Assembly (NCBI GenBank): GCA_035772735.1
Contig: JASDFA010000001.1
Coordinates: 86,329,501-86,393,500 of the forward strand
Reading direction: 5' to 3'
DNA length: 64,000 nt
Source of the DNA: Datura wrightii
Taxonomy: Eukaryota; Streptophyta; Magnoliopsida; Solanales; Solanaceae
Each line of letters opens with the position of its first letter. Within the stretch, counting starts at the first letter, position 1. A program made the translations under genes and the position numbers. The notes under the pieces were generated by a model. That model worked only from the letters and a program-made list of their open reading frames with translations. It did no database searches and was not told where the DNA came from. Below are positions 32,811 through 43,925 of the stretch, piece after piece.

Positions 32811-34478
32811 TTAATTACCTACTAGGGTGATGGACGATTTGTCACAATCGTTGTCCTCCCCCCAGTAGTTCTCAACCTTATCAGGTGGCCTTCCTATTAA
32901 CTCTCGGGAATCATTTATTCGATTAGCGTTCCCATGATCAATCACATTGATCACCGAGAGTTCTTCATTCACCATCGGGAGCTTAGGTGCTTTGTAAACA
33001 TCGAACACTTCGACCTTGTCATGTGCTCGCATTGTAAGTTGACCCGCAACTATGTCAATTAATGTTTTTCCGGTTGCCAAAAAGGGTCGTCCCAAAATAA
33101 ATGGGACTTCAGCATCTGGTTCAAAGTCCAGAACAATAAAATCGACCGGAAAAATAAGGGAGCCCACTTGCACTAGAACATCCTCAACAATGCCATCCGG
33201 CTTAGCTAAGGATCTGTCTGCTAATTGCAAGATTACAGTTGTAGGTCTAGGACTCCCCAGACCTAACTTTTTGAATACCGAAGATGGCATCAGATTTATG
33301 CTCGCCCCCAAGTCACATAATCCACGAGCTCGGATACTCTGCCCAATAGTCAGCTGGATAGTAAAACTTCCAGGATCTTTCAGTTTCGTGGGCAGTCTGT
33401 TTTGAATCCGGAAAGTGCATTCCTCCATCAAAGCTACCGTGGCATACTCAGTCAGACGACTTTTGTTGGCCACGATGTCTTTAATATATTTTGCATATTT
33501 GGGCACTCCCTGCAAGACATCAACAAGAGGTAAATTAACATGTACCTGTTTAAGCACCTCCATAAATTTCTTGAAACACGCCTCCTCCTTGTGTTTCTTG
33601 AGTCGTTGAGGGAACGGGGGTGGAGGTCTTTCTGGTTCAGCTTCTTTGGTCTTCCCCCTATCAGAACTTTGTTCCTCCTCAACTTCTGCTGCTCCTGACT
33701 TTTGAGGCGGTCTTTCAGGTTCCACCTCCTTCAACTGTAAACCACTCCTCGTGGTCATTGCATTCACCTGCTTCGGATTAGGATCCGTGTCGCTAGGTAG
33801 TCCTCCTCTGGGTCTTGTGTTTTGGGCACTAGCAAATTGCCCAAACTGATATTCAAGAGCCTTGGTCGCCAATTGATTATTCTTCACTTCGGCTGCCAAT
33901 TTAACATAGTCAGCCTGCAATTGTGCCTGATTAGCGATCATGGTTTTGAACATTCTGAATTGAGCTTGATAGCTTTGTTGCCCTCCTTGATTTCTATGCA
34001 TACCCTGACCAGAACTTTGGCCTTGTTGGTTGTTGCTACCCCACGAAAAATTTGGATGGTTCCTCCAATTTGAGTTGTAGCCACTACCAAACTGCTGCTG
34101 ATTTCTCTGTGCATTGCCCACAAAGTTAACAGAATCAGGATTGGCACCACAGCACTCGGCTGAATGCTCACTACTACCACACACTTCACACCACATCTGT
34201 TGGACCGCATTGACTGAAACTGAAGGCTGGTTCAAATTCATATTGCTGAAGTGATTATTTAACTGATTTTGCAAGGCAGCTATCTGTGCAGCGATAGCTG
34301 TAAATCCATCCACTTCGCGAACCGGCCTTGCTGCTGCTTCATCGGGCACTAACACTGCCCGCACAACTGGTGGATTTTGTTGCTCCATAATAGATTGTCT
34401 GAGCAACTGCAGCTTCTTTTGTAGAGCTTCTCTACGTTGACTATGAAGTTCACGTTCAGGCTCTAAGTAAGATTCCAC
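32811..34478 (-). CDS. Element 3 chimeric ORF: gag ends, protease and integrase tail fused in frame
   Basis: 555 codons open; the first ATG in frame is at 34388-34386 because the upstream part lacks one (the 5' end given uses GTG). Order: gag N-terminus, then a direct join from PVREV to DGFTAIAAQ that skips the ~200-residue capsid domain; CCHC knuckle (CEVCGSSEHSAECC); Gln/Asn-rich part; protease with CDLGASINLMPSSVFKKLG and FILGRPFLATG; then a join from about NDSRELIGRPPDKV to ENYWGEDND, the last ~20 residues of integrase, ending ITLVGN. Both deletions keep the frame. It could make a capsid-less nucleocapsid-protease protein; whether it is expressed is unknown. Confidence 0.8.
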   Translation of the reverse strand: MESYLEPERELHSQRREALQKKLQLLRQSIMEQQNPPVVRAVLVPDEAAARPVREVDGFTAIAAQIAALQNQLNNHFSNMNLNQPSVSVNAVQQMWCEVCGSSEHSAECCGANPDSVNFVGNAQRNQQQFGSGYNSNWRNHPNFSWGSNNQQGQSSGQGMHRNQGGQQSYQAQFRMFKTMIANQAQLQADYVKLAAEVKNNQLATKALEYQFGQFASAQNTRPRGGLPSDTDPNPKQVNAMTTRSGLQLKEVEPERPPQKSGAAEVEEEQSSDRGKTKEAEPERPPPPFPQRLKKHKEEACFKKFMEVLKQVHVNLPLVDVLQGVPKYAKYIKDIVANKSRLTEYATVALMEECTFRIQNRLPTKLKDPGSFTIQLTIGQSIRARGLCDLGASINLMPSSVFKKLGLGSPRPTTVILQLADRSLAKPDGIVEDVLVQVGSLIFPVDFIVLDFEPDAEVPFILGRPFLATGKTLIDIVAGQLTMRAHDKVEVFDVYKAPKLPMVNEELSVINVIDHGNANRINDSRELIGRPPDKVENYWGEDNDCDKSSITLVGN

Positions 34479-34616
34479 CAGCTCTTTGTCCCTTGCCAGT
34501 GTTCACAAAAATCAAATCTGCAAAATACAGGCTAAGACCAAGTTGTTAACACTTAAGAAAATAAAACAAAAATACAGTAAATTTACACTTATCACAATTT
34601 CACCAATTGCCTAGTC

Positions 34617-34634
34617 TCCCCGGCAACGGCGCCA
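34617..34634 (-). other. Element 3 primer-binding site (tRNA-Asp)
   Basis: Minus TGGCGCCGTTGCCGGGGA, 18 nt, 6 nt from the LTR edge; matches the plant tRNA-Asp 3' end as I know it. Confidence 0.82.
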
Positions 34635-34640
34635 AAAACT

Positions 34641-36071
34641 TGTTCGGCTGGTCCGGTATATGTAAAACCGACACGCAAGTGCACGTGGTCAAACAAGTAA
34701 TAAAGTGGCTAAGTAAGCCAAGTATCGATCCAAGGAGACTCAGGATAAGTAAAATTGCCTAAGTACACTATATTCTTATCTTACTTCTAATTATGCTAAC
34801 AACAGTGTAACCAACAGTTAAATAAGTTTTTGTTTATAAAATATATATATACTAAAACTATTAACAATTATTTACTGTGAATTTAAACTATGGATATGAG
34901 CATGCCAAGGTTAAGAACAAGTAGTGAATTCGATTATAATAATAATTTGGTTAATCTCTTCTTCATGTTGCTAGCCAAGAACAGTAGCCTAGAAATTAAA
35001 ACTCTCGTATTTAATTTCACTTTAGAATCATAAACACATCCGTCTACATTTCTGTGATCAAATGCAATTTATGACCTAGCAATACAATTCCGGTTCCTAA
35101 ATTGACTAATATGGCTTTCAAGTATATTTCTATCAGGAAAGCACATCAAAACCCAATTTTCCCAAATCAAGTTAAGAACAATACCCTATTAATTCACAAC
35201 TTTCCAATTTCTTGCTCTCTCGAGTGAAATTGGACTTTTTAGATGTACATTAATGTCGGCCACACACTAATGCAGTAGAAACAAGAATTAATAGAACAAC
35301 ATAGAAGAAGAAGAAGAAAACCATAAAATTAATAATCAAAATTCATCACAGATGTTCATAACCTCAGCAAGGAAGAGAATTAGCCACTCATTTGTGGATT
35401 GATCATCCTAAAACAAGTGTAAATCATGCATACAATTGATAGAAAGAAGAAAGGAAGAGAAGAAATCCCTTAGCTTTTTCGTCCCTCAACTGCTTCTAAC
35501 CCACGTCCTAGCTCCACCAAGTCTGAACTAATTAAAATAAACCTAAGTGTGCTATTTATACTAGTGGGAAATTTTTCCCGGAATAACAAGCAACGTGTCA
35601 CGGAGGCCATCGCGGAGCGCTGCCTCCGTGACACGGCGTGGACGCGGACCCTCTCTGGAATTCCAAGGTCCGGTAAAATAGCCTCAACGTGGCATGGAGG
35701 CCAACGCGGAGGCCTATCTCCGTGCCACGGAGCTGTCGCGAGGCCACACTGGAATTTGCCATTTAATTTCCTCTCCAGGCAGTGTGCCTCCGCGATGGTA
35801 GCGTGGCACGGCTCCATCGCGGAGCCCCTATACTTTGTGCATTCCAATGTCTTCTCCACGCTCGCATCCGAGTCCAACTCTGATATAGTTCCAACATGCA
35901 TTTTAGCTCCTAAAAATCATATTTACCTGCAAAACAAATGCTAATCATGTTGGTTAGTATAAATTCACATTTTATTACCAACTACATGAGAATATATACA
36001 CATTGCACAACAAACAAGGCGAAAATGATACGTTTGAGTATCATTTGGGCATATAAATCTGCCCAAGATCA
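34641..36071 (-). repeat. Element 3 5' LTR
   Basis: 1431 bp; plus reading TGTTCGGC to AAGATCA. TATA at 35552-35560 (minus) and dyads at 35590-35826. Followed by CAGCG (36072-36076). No gene. Confidence 0.92.
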
Positions 36072-36076
36072 CAGCG

Positions 36077-38302
36077 TAGCACATCATCCTCAGTCATTTG
36101 GAAATCTGACTCCTTACCTTTCTGAATTCTATCTCTGAGCTGGACTAAATCAGGGTCCTCGTACTGTCGTTCTTTTACCTCTGTAACTAATGATGACACA
36201 GCAGAATTCTGAATTACGGCTCTATTATTTTCTGTTTCTATTACTCGAACGGCTAAACCAGCTAACTGATGAATTTCTTTGGCTAACTTCCGTTTCTCAG
36301 GTCGCAAATACGCCAAACACCCCATTGACTTACGGCTCAGGGCATCTGCTACAACATTAGCTTTTCCCTGGTGATACAGAATATTCACATCATAATCTTT
36401 TAACAGCTCCAACCAGCGGCGTTGCCGTAGATTCAACTCCCTCTGAGTGAAGATGTACTGTAGGCTCTTATGATCTGTGTAAATATCAACATGGACGCCG
36501 TACAGGTAATGCCTCCACATCTTTAAGGCGTGGATTACTACGGCCAATTCTATGTCGTGGGTAGGGTAATTCTTTTCATGTTTCCTCAGCTGTCTGGAAG
36601 CATATACAATTACTCTACCATGCTGCATCAACACACAACCTAACCCGACGCCTGACGCGTCGCAATAGACTGAATAACCTTTTGTGCCTTCCGGCAATGC
36701 TAATACTGGGGAGGAGGTTAATTTGTCTTTCAGTTCCTGGAAGCTCTGCTTGCATGCCTCTGTCCATTGAAACTTTGCTACTCTCTATGTCAGTTTGTTC
36801 AGAGGTGCCGCAATGGTCGAGAACCCTTCAACGAACCTCCTGTAATATCCTGCCAACCCCAGAAAGCTACGAACTTCAGTCGGAGTGGTAGGCCTAGGCC
36901 ATAACTTAACTGCTTCTATTTTCTGCTTGTCTACCTGTATGCCAGCATCCGACACGATATGCCCTAAAAAGGCCACTAAGTTAAGCCAGAATTCACACTT
37001 AGAAAATTTAGCATACAACTGACGGTCCCTGAGAATCTGGAGCACTGTCCGCAAATGAGTCCGGTGATCTGCTTCAGAGCGAGAATACACTAGAATGTCA
37101 TCAATGAACACTATCACGAACAAGTCCAGGAAAGGTCTGAAAATACTGTTCATCAGGTCGATGAAGACTGCTGGGGCATTCGTTAACCCGAAGGACATGA
37201 CTAGAAATTCAAAATGTCCATACCGGGTCCTGAACGCTGTCTTAGGAATATCTCTCTCACGTACTCGGACCTGGTGATATCCGGACCGCAAGTCAATCTT
37301 AGAAAAGTATCTGGCTCCCTGCAATTGATCAAATAAGTCGTCAATTCTGGGGAGCGGGTACTTGTTCTTTACTGTAACTTTGTTTAATTGCCGATAATCT
37401 ATGCACATTCGGAGCGAGCCATCTTTCTTCGTCACAAATAAAACTGGCGCACCCCACGGTGAAGTACTCGGCCTGATGAAACCTTTATCCAATAAATCTT
37501 TCAACTGCTCCTTTAATTCTCGGAGTTCTGCCTGAGCCATACGATAGGGAAGAATTGATATCGGCTGAGTGCCTGGTAGCAAGTCAATAGCAAAGTCTAT
37601 TTCCCTTTCTGGGGGAATACCAGGTAACTCATCTGGGAACACATCAGGGAATTCGTTCACCACTGGAACAGACTGGAGCGTCGGAAATTCTGCTTGGACA
37701 TCCTGGACTCTGACCAGATGGTAAATACATCCCTTAGATATCAACTTTCTCCCCTGAAGGTAGGAAATAAACCTACCTTTTGGCGTAGCGGTGCTGCCCT
37801 TCCACTCCCGCACTGCTTCTCTTGGGAAGTGGAATCGGACCGTCTTGGTCCAACATTCAACGTTGGCAAAACACGGTACTAACCAATCCATACCCATTAT
37901 GGCATCGAAATCTATCATTTCTAACTCGACCAGATCTACTGTGGTCTGACGGTCAGCAACCTCTACTGTACACCCGCGGTAGATTCGGCTAGCTATGATA
38001 GAGTCACCGACGGGTGTGGATACTAAGAAGGGCTGCCGTAATAATTCTGGTGCAATACTAAACTTTCTTGCCACAAATGGAGTAATGTAGGACAAAGTAG
38101 ACCCTGGATCAATCAACACATAAGCAGGGTGTGAGCAGATAGTTAGCATACCTGTCACAACATCAGGTGACGCTTCTGAATCTTGCCTCCCTGGTAAAGC
38201 ATATGTGCGGCTTGGACCCGCACCTGTACTGGAGGCCCCTGATCTGCCCCGACCCCTGCCTGCTGAAACTGAGGGCCTGCGCCCAGTCGAGGATGCTGTG
38301 GC
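36077..38302 (-). pseudogene. Element 4 protease, reverse transcriptase and RNase H
   Basis: Continues the gag frame. Protease: VLIDPGSTLSYITPF and DAIMGMDWL. RT: PYRMAQAELRELKEQL, LRMCIDYRQLNKVTVKNKYP, KIDLRSGYHQVRV, MSFGLTNAPAVF and an intact VFIDDILVYS; thumb FLGLAGYYRRFVEGF. RNase H: YSVYCDASGVGLGCVL, PTHDIELAVVIHAL, DIYTDHKSLQYIF and ADALSRKS. A TAG at 36787-36785 (LT-stop, expected Gln, CAG) interrupts between RT and RNase H, and a TGA lies at 38305-38303. Otherwise the best preserved pol in the window. The frame reaches element 3 at EDDVLRC. Confidence 0.88.
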
Positions 38303-39544
38303 TCATGACCCTGCAGATGCCCTATCCTGTCTATCTCGATCCTCTCGGCCTTTGGTTGGGCAATCTCTCATCAAATGGCCTTCTTGGCCACAAATATAAC
38401 ATGCGGTGGAACCATACCTGCATGCTCCAGGATGGCGTCGACTGCATATAGGGCAAAGTGGTAGGGTATACCTACTCTGCTCCGCCCTCCTCTGTAATGG
38501 TGAATCTGCCATCTGCGAGCCTCTACCAGTCTCTGACTGCCCCCTGCGACTGAATCTACCCCCCTGCGACTGTGGCGGAGGCGGGGGTCTGGGCGGCCTG
38601 TCTAACAATCGTGGCCTGGGTCCTCCCCGGGCCTCCCTCTGTAACTCAACTGGCTTGTCCCGGCGACGCTGTTCCTGATTGACCCTTCGAATCTCCCGAT
38701 GTCGCTGTCTGATGCCCTCAATATTCTGGGCAAATGCCTGAATTCGAGCAATGTCCATGTCCTCTCGCAGTGTGGCCGTAATACAAGTCTCAACATATTC
38801 TGGATTCAACCCCATAATAAAACGGTGCACTCTGGATGCCATGGTATCAACAAAGGCCGGTGCATACCGGGCCAAAGAATCAAACCGCAAGGAATATTCC
38901 CGAACACTCATGGCCCCCTGCTCCAGATGTAGGAACTGGTCTACCCGGGCCTGTCGAATCTCCCGCGGCAGATAATGATCCAGAAAAGCTCCTGAGAAGC
39001 TGGACCAGGTTAGAGGGGAAACATCTCTCCCTCGGGACCTTTCCCAGCTTTCATACCACAACACAGCGATGTCCCGTAACCGAAATGCTGCCAATTCAAC
39101 TTATTCTGTAGGTGTGGCATGCATAACCTTGAATATTCTCTGCATTTGATCCAGAAAATCCTGAGGGTCCTCTGTCCGGTCCGTACCTGTAAACTGTGGG
39201 GGATTCAGAGCCAAGAACTCTCGGACCCTCGAACTGCCGGTCCCTCCTGACGGTTCCACAACCGTAGACGGCATCGGCTGACGCTGAGCAGCCATCATCT
39301 GTGCTAACATAACTACCGCACTCCTAACCTCCTAGTCGGAAGGTGTCGATATAGGGACTGCTGAAGGTAGTGTCGCCCCAAGCGGCTCCTGATGTGGTGG
39401 AGACTGCTGAGAAGGCTGGGACGATGCCTCCGTAGTGCCCTCTGATCGAGCTGTTTCTAAACAAGGGCGAGGCATCCTGCTGGTGCCTTCCCCTGCTGCA
39501 ATATCTAAGCTCCGGCCTGTGATAGGATGTCGCTGGTCTGACAT
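38303..39544 (-). pseudogene. Element 4 gag
   Basis: ATG at 39544 (MSDQRHPITGR), single frame into pol as usual for Tekay-like elements. Capsid domain: FLALNPPQFTGTDRTEDPQ, ALWYESWERSRG-type (AVLWYESWERSRG), FSGAFLDHYLPREIRQARVD. CCHC knuckle CYICGQEGHLMRDC near 38390-38350. Stops: TAG at 39334-39332 (Gln elsewhere), TAA at 39103-39101 (Ser elsewhere) and TGA at 38305-38303 (Arg CGA elsewhere). Confidence 0.85.
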
Positions 39545-39741
39545 TATCTGTAACCAAAGAATATAGTAAGCTTTTAGGGACTCAACCCTATATTGTACCG
39601 CTCTACAGCACGACTGAATAAGAATAAAAGACAACCATCCTATCATGCCTTGCAGCCTCCTACCCATAGTATGTGGTGCAAAACACATCTATGGACAGGA
39701 CTCTACTTAGCACGGCTTGCAGACTCCCTGGGATACGACCT

Positions 39742-39753
39742 GCTCTGATACCA
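39742..39753 (-). other. Element 4 primer-binding site (tRNA-Met)
   Basis: Minus TGGTATCAGAGC, 4 nt from the LTR edge. Between it and the gag ATG is a ~200-nt leader without a gene. Confidence 0.82.
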
Positions 39754-39757
39754 AGTT

Positions 39758-42340
39758 TGTCACACCCCGCCTTGGGGGGTATGACTGGAACCTGGTGCCC
39801 TACTAGGACCTGAACTGCTGGACTGCTAAGCCTGGGCACATCTGGTGCCTAGCTGGCTCTATCTCACATTTATGGGAACAAAGGGCTATATAACGGCTGT
39901 AAACACAGCCCCCGGCCCATTGGCCTATAGCCTCTTGTACCTGTACTAACAGCTGACCAGAAACATGTCAATATAGGGAAACCTATGCGGGCCGACAAGG
40001 CCACCATGCTGTCTAGTTATCTATAACTTAACCATGAAGTACTGGATAGCTACGTGACCGGCAAGGTCACCACTACTGTCGAACTATGGCCCCACACGTC
40101 CAACATAAAGGAAACACAAGTTCTAACAGCTATACAACTGCACGGCCTCACACGACCGGCTCAACTGACCACAGGGAAATATATACAGACTGCAAGCCTC
40201 TAGGAATAACAGTAGAAATGATCGGGACAGGGCCCCGACCTACCCGTACTATACAACAAAAGAAAATGAAATACACCTCTGGAATTCAATCTCCGGATTA
40301 CAGGAGCTGAATACTCGATCGCTGACAGGAATCACGTGGTATCGCCTGCTCGTCTATGAGTACCTGCAGGCAAGTAATGCAGCGCCCCACCGGGCGTCAG
40401 TACCGCTGGTACTGAGTATGTAAAGCAATAACTGAAAGAAATATCTGAAAACAATAATATAACTGATGAAACCGAAGTAGGAAGAATAGATTAACTACCT
40501 GATAGTGTAAGTCATACCTTCTCTCAATTATACTGGAAGGAGTAGGAGTCATACCTGAGGATTTATCATTTTACTGTCGATCTACTCGTATCTACTGTAA
40601 CACCGCATGACATATCATAACATACATAGCACACACAAACCTTACCCGGCCCCCATAAGCCGGGAGGTACAACCAACACGCAATCTATACCCCTACCCCG
40701 GTCGTCCCATCTCCTATAATAACTATAAGCATCTTGCCGGTCCCCTGGGTATGCACTTGGGCTCGCTGAGCCCCTGACTATAACTGTACCTGAGTTCGGA
40801 GGACTCCTGAATCAACACCCCGGGCGTATCCGCTCGACGGGGGTGTATAAGGACCGACCAAGGCACAATATGGGGAAAACTGGCATCCCATCTTCGTCCC
40901 CTGGGGGATGGCATGCCACTCCGTAGAGCGACGTATCCTTGTCCTCTGGTGGACGAGTCGATACAGCTATTAACCCTGGGCGGTCATGGATGCTAGGTAA
41001 TCCAACCCCAAACAATACAACAGTCTCACTAGTAATACTATCTGCATATACCACATACTGAAACTAATGATAATAAAGAGTTTGTACATACTGCATGCTG
41101 AACTAGTGATAGTGATATGTACATATTTAATACATGCTGGGACTGATAATAGTATATATATATAAATATACTCTCCTGCCATACTGTACTGAGTCTAATG
41201 CTGAACATGATATAGTATTTCTGCTGAAAACTATGTTGTATACTGAGTTTCCTATAGTAACATGATTTACTATTCCTAACATGCTTTCCAACTTCATTTT
41301 AACTTACTATTCTATTTCTGAGATGTCTTACAGATACTACATTGCTCTAGTGGGTTTCAACTGAATACAATGATATCCTAACATTTTGTGTCAGATCACA
41401 TACTGAGCATGCTGTGGAATTCCTAATACTTATATTAGAATCTATATCGCGCCAGCAAGTTTCGCGCCAGTTATAACCTGATGCTTCTAATATCGTATCA
41501 ACATTCGTACTAAACATAATACATGGCTTCTGACATTCTATTGGCCTTTAAATTACTGTACTGTACCGAGATTAGTTAACTTGCCGAGGAAACTAACTTT
41601 ACATACCTTATCCTCGAACTATCCGTCTGTCGGACGAGGCTCGGCCAGTACTTCAACTATTTCCTCCCGACTGCATTCATAAATATGTCAATTAATTCTA
41701 AATACAGCTTTATTGTAAAGAGCAACGTCACTTTCGATTTAGTTTATAGCCTAAACTTAGGCTTATCGAAAGACGGTCGAAAACTCGCTATTTTTCAGCG
41801 GTCCAGAAGGGAGAAATATTCACTTCACAGCTAGGAACACATAGACACTAATTTAGAGCAATTCCACTTACCTTAGCCCGGTGGCTCGACGATTCGTCGG
41901 CCGTATTTCACGAAACTAAATCCGTAGGGATGCTCTCTGCTGCTAAATACCTCGGTATCTGAGGTTAATTTGAGTTTGGACAACGTTTAGCAGCGTAATC
42001 GGACGAAAATTATAATACCTCCTTCGTTCTTATCTTCTCTCTGTTGATTGCTCTCTGTTTTACTGGAAATATAAGTGTATAAATGATTTAAAACTGAAGT
42101 GGGGCTTTATATACTTGGGCCTGGACAAGGCCAACGTGTCACGGAGCCAACGCGGAGGCTCCACCTCCGTGACATGCTGCCATCGCGGAGGGGCTCTGCC
42201 TCGGCTCCTTCCGCGTTGGTTCGACAGGTTTCTCATCCGATCTTTTCCCGGGCCTTTCCGTAGCACATATGGCCTTCAAATATGCTTAACCAACGTGCGA
42301 ATAGGTCATCTAGGTGCCGGAAATTCTACGGGGTATAACA
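39758..42340 (-). repeat. Element 4 5' LTR, complete
   Basis: 2583 bp; plus reading TGTCACACC to GGTATAACA, followed by CTATC at 42341-42345. Promoter side at the right. Short frames in it are not genes. Confidence 0.9.
42105..42204 (-). promoter_or_regulatory. Element 4 LTR promoter: TATA box and GC-rich dyads
   Basis: Minus TATATAAAG at 42105-42113; upstream (42134-42204) GTGTCACGGAGCC, CCTCCGTGACATG and GCTGCCATCGCGGAGG. The last part aligns over 29 positions with three mismatches to 9776-9804 in the Athila-like element 2. Confidence 0.6.
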
Positions 42341-42345
42341 CTATC

Positions 42346-42687
42346 GGATTATGGGAAGAGTTGGTAAGGTAGCATATGAGTTAGAATTGCCTTCAGACTT
42401 ATATTCTGTACATTCTGTGTTTCATGTATTGCTTTTGAAGAAATATTTGGGAGATACAGCTCTAGTAGTCCTGGTCGCTTTCGTTGGTGTAAAATATAGC
42501 CTTAGCTATGAGGAGGTTTCCGATGGAAATATTATATGGTCAGGTTCAGAAGCTAAGGAACAAAGAAGTAGCTTCAATTAAAGTATTATGGAGGAATCAG
42601 CATGTTGAAGAAGCTACGTGGGAAGCTAAAACCGATATGATGGCTAAATACCCACATATATTCTCTACCGGCTCAGTTCCGACTTGA
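42346..42687 (+). pseudogene. Element 1 integrase C-terminus and chromodomain
   Basis: Resumes at RIMGRVGKVAYELELPSDL. VFHVLLLKKYLGD is the usual HPVFHVSML-type motif. A frameshift at about 42500 moves the end to another frame, where KVLWRNQHVEEATWEAKTDM and YPHIF are a typical plant chromodomain (targets integration to heterochromatin). Stop TGA at 42685-42687. Confidence 0.78.
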
Positions 42688-42896
42688 GGTATCAGTTTTG
42701 CCCTATATCTCTATTTAGTTTTCATGTTCAAATCATGTGTTCAAATTTCTTTTATGTGTATGGATGTGTGTGTGAAGTATGAAATCAGTTCAGCTATGTG
42801 GTAGGAATCAGAGATAGTTATTCCGTTAAATTTCAGGTTAAATGATCAGTATTTAGGTGTAAGGATTGCATGTCTTTGTTTTTCTGCTTGTTTCTA

Positions 42897-42931
42897 ACAT
42901 TTGAGGATGAATGTTCCCAAGGGGGAGATAG
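42897..42931 (+). other. Element 1 hairpin and polypurine tract
   Basis: ACATTTGAGGATGAATGT (42897-42914) then AAGGGGGAGATAG up to the 3' LTR. Confidence 0.75.
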
Positions 42932-43925
42932 TGTAATACCCTGAAAGTACCTAAGATTAGACCCAGGATCAAAATTTGAATTTGGCTAAAAACTGGAGAA
43001 AATTTCTCAGGACGGATGATATGACCACTCGTGGTTGGACACCACGAGTCGTTGTATACAATCGTGGTCTTGGGAGTCCTGGTGGTAGTGGAGACAACGG
43101 ACAATGTTACGACTCGTTGCTTGGAATAATGAGTCATTGTTTACAATCGTATGAAGGGCTGGACCTTGGCAGTTGGGGATACCATGGCTCATCTTACGAC
43201 TCGTGGTGAAAGGTGATAACCCATGGTTACCAGTCGTTGTTTGGTTGCTAGAATTTCGAGTGCACTTAATGGATGGTTTCCAAGACTCGTTGGAAGCAAC
43301 CATGAGTCATGGTGAGACTCATAGTAAGGAAGTTCAGGTTTGAAAAGGGAGATGACAATGGTCGATCTAACGACTCATTGTTTGGATCAACGACTCATCA
43401 TGTCGAGTCGTGGGAAGAATCTGAAAGTATGGATTGAGACTGAGGACCCAACGACTGGATACCACGACCGTGGTATAATGCAACGACTCATGGAATCAGT
43501 TGTTGGTTTTCCCAGGACAATTTTTCAGGAAATTTTCATTAAGGGTATCTTTCGTCCTTTCTATGCTCTAAGGCCCTAAACTATATCATTTTATGTATTT
43601 TTCTGGGCATAATAAGATAGATTAAGTCCTTGCTTAAGTTATTCCCATGCATGCAAATTAAGAGAATTTTAGAGAGATCAAGCATAGTTTCAAGCTTTTC
43701 CCTATCAATTCTCTATTGGGCATTCAAGGAACTCTAGGATCTGATCTTACCTAGGTATGTAGGGTTACGAGAGGGTGTTTTTGTTCACACCCATGTCCAT
43801 TCTCTATCAATTTATGAAAATCTATCAAAAATTTCATTAGATTTTTAATTCAATTTTTGTGAAAATCTAATGATTTACTAATGGGCTATTGTGATTTGTG
43901 AATTACATCATATTTAATGGATTTT
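42932..43925 (+). repeat. Element 1 3' LTR, first part
   Basis: Starts TGTAATACCC. Contains about ten ACGACTCGTGG/CCACGAGTCGT-like words at 43020-43500. Interrupted by element 5 at ATTTT (43921-43925). No gene. Confidence 0.88.
43921..43925 (-). repeat. Target-site duplication of element 5, left copy (ATTTT)
   Basis: Repeated at 63764-63768. The uninterrupted 5' LTR of element 1 reads GGATTTTGATC at the same place. Confidence 0.88.

Larger units (their letters stand above)
26879..36071 (-). mobile_element. Element 3: non-autonomous Athila-like derivative with intact LTRs
   Basis: 9.2 kb, minus strand. LTRs of 1430 and 1431 bp differ at about 15-20 positions by eye, so insertion was recent. 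It keeps the tRNA-Asp primer site, both ends of gag, the whole protease, the extreme C-terminus of integrase, the post-integrase hairpin, the internal promoter and intron, the third gene and the polypurine tract. It lacks the gag capsid core and RT, RNase H and integrase domains. It must have been mobilised by another copy. Confidence 0.88.
24202..42340 (-). mobile_element. Element 4: Tekay/Del-like Ty3-gypsy retrotransposon with damaged 3' end
   Basis: Minus strand. 5' LTR 39758-42340, tRNA-Met primer site, a single gag-pol frame from 39544, and a 3' LTR reduced to 24202-25908. A deletion removed the end of integrase (with the chromodomain), the polypurine tract and about 876 bp of the 3' LTR. 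Element 3 sits in the integrase. The gag-pol part outside the insertion has only in-frame stops, no frameshift. Confidence 0.88.
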
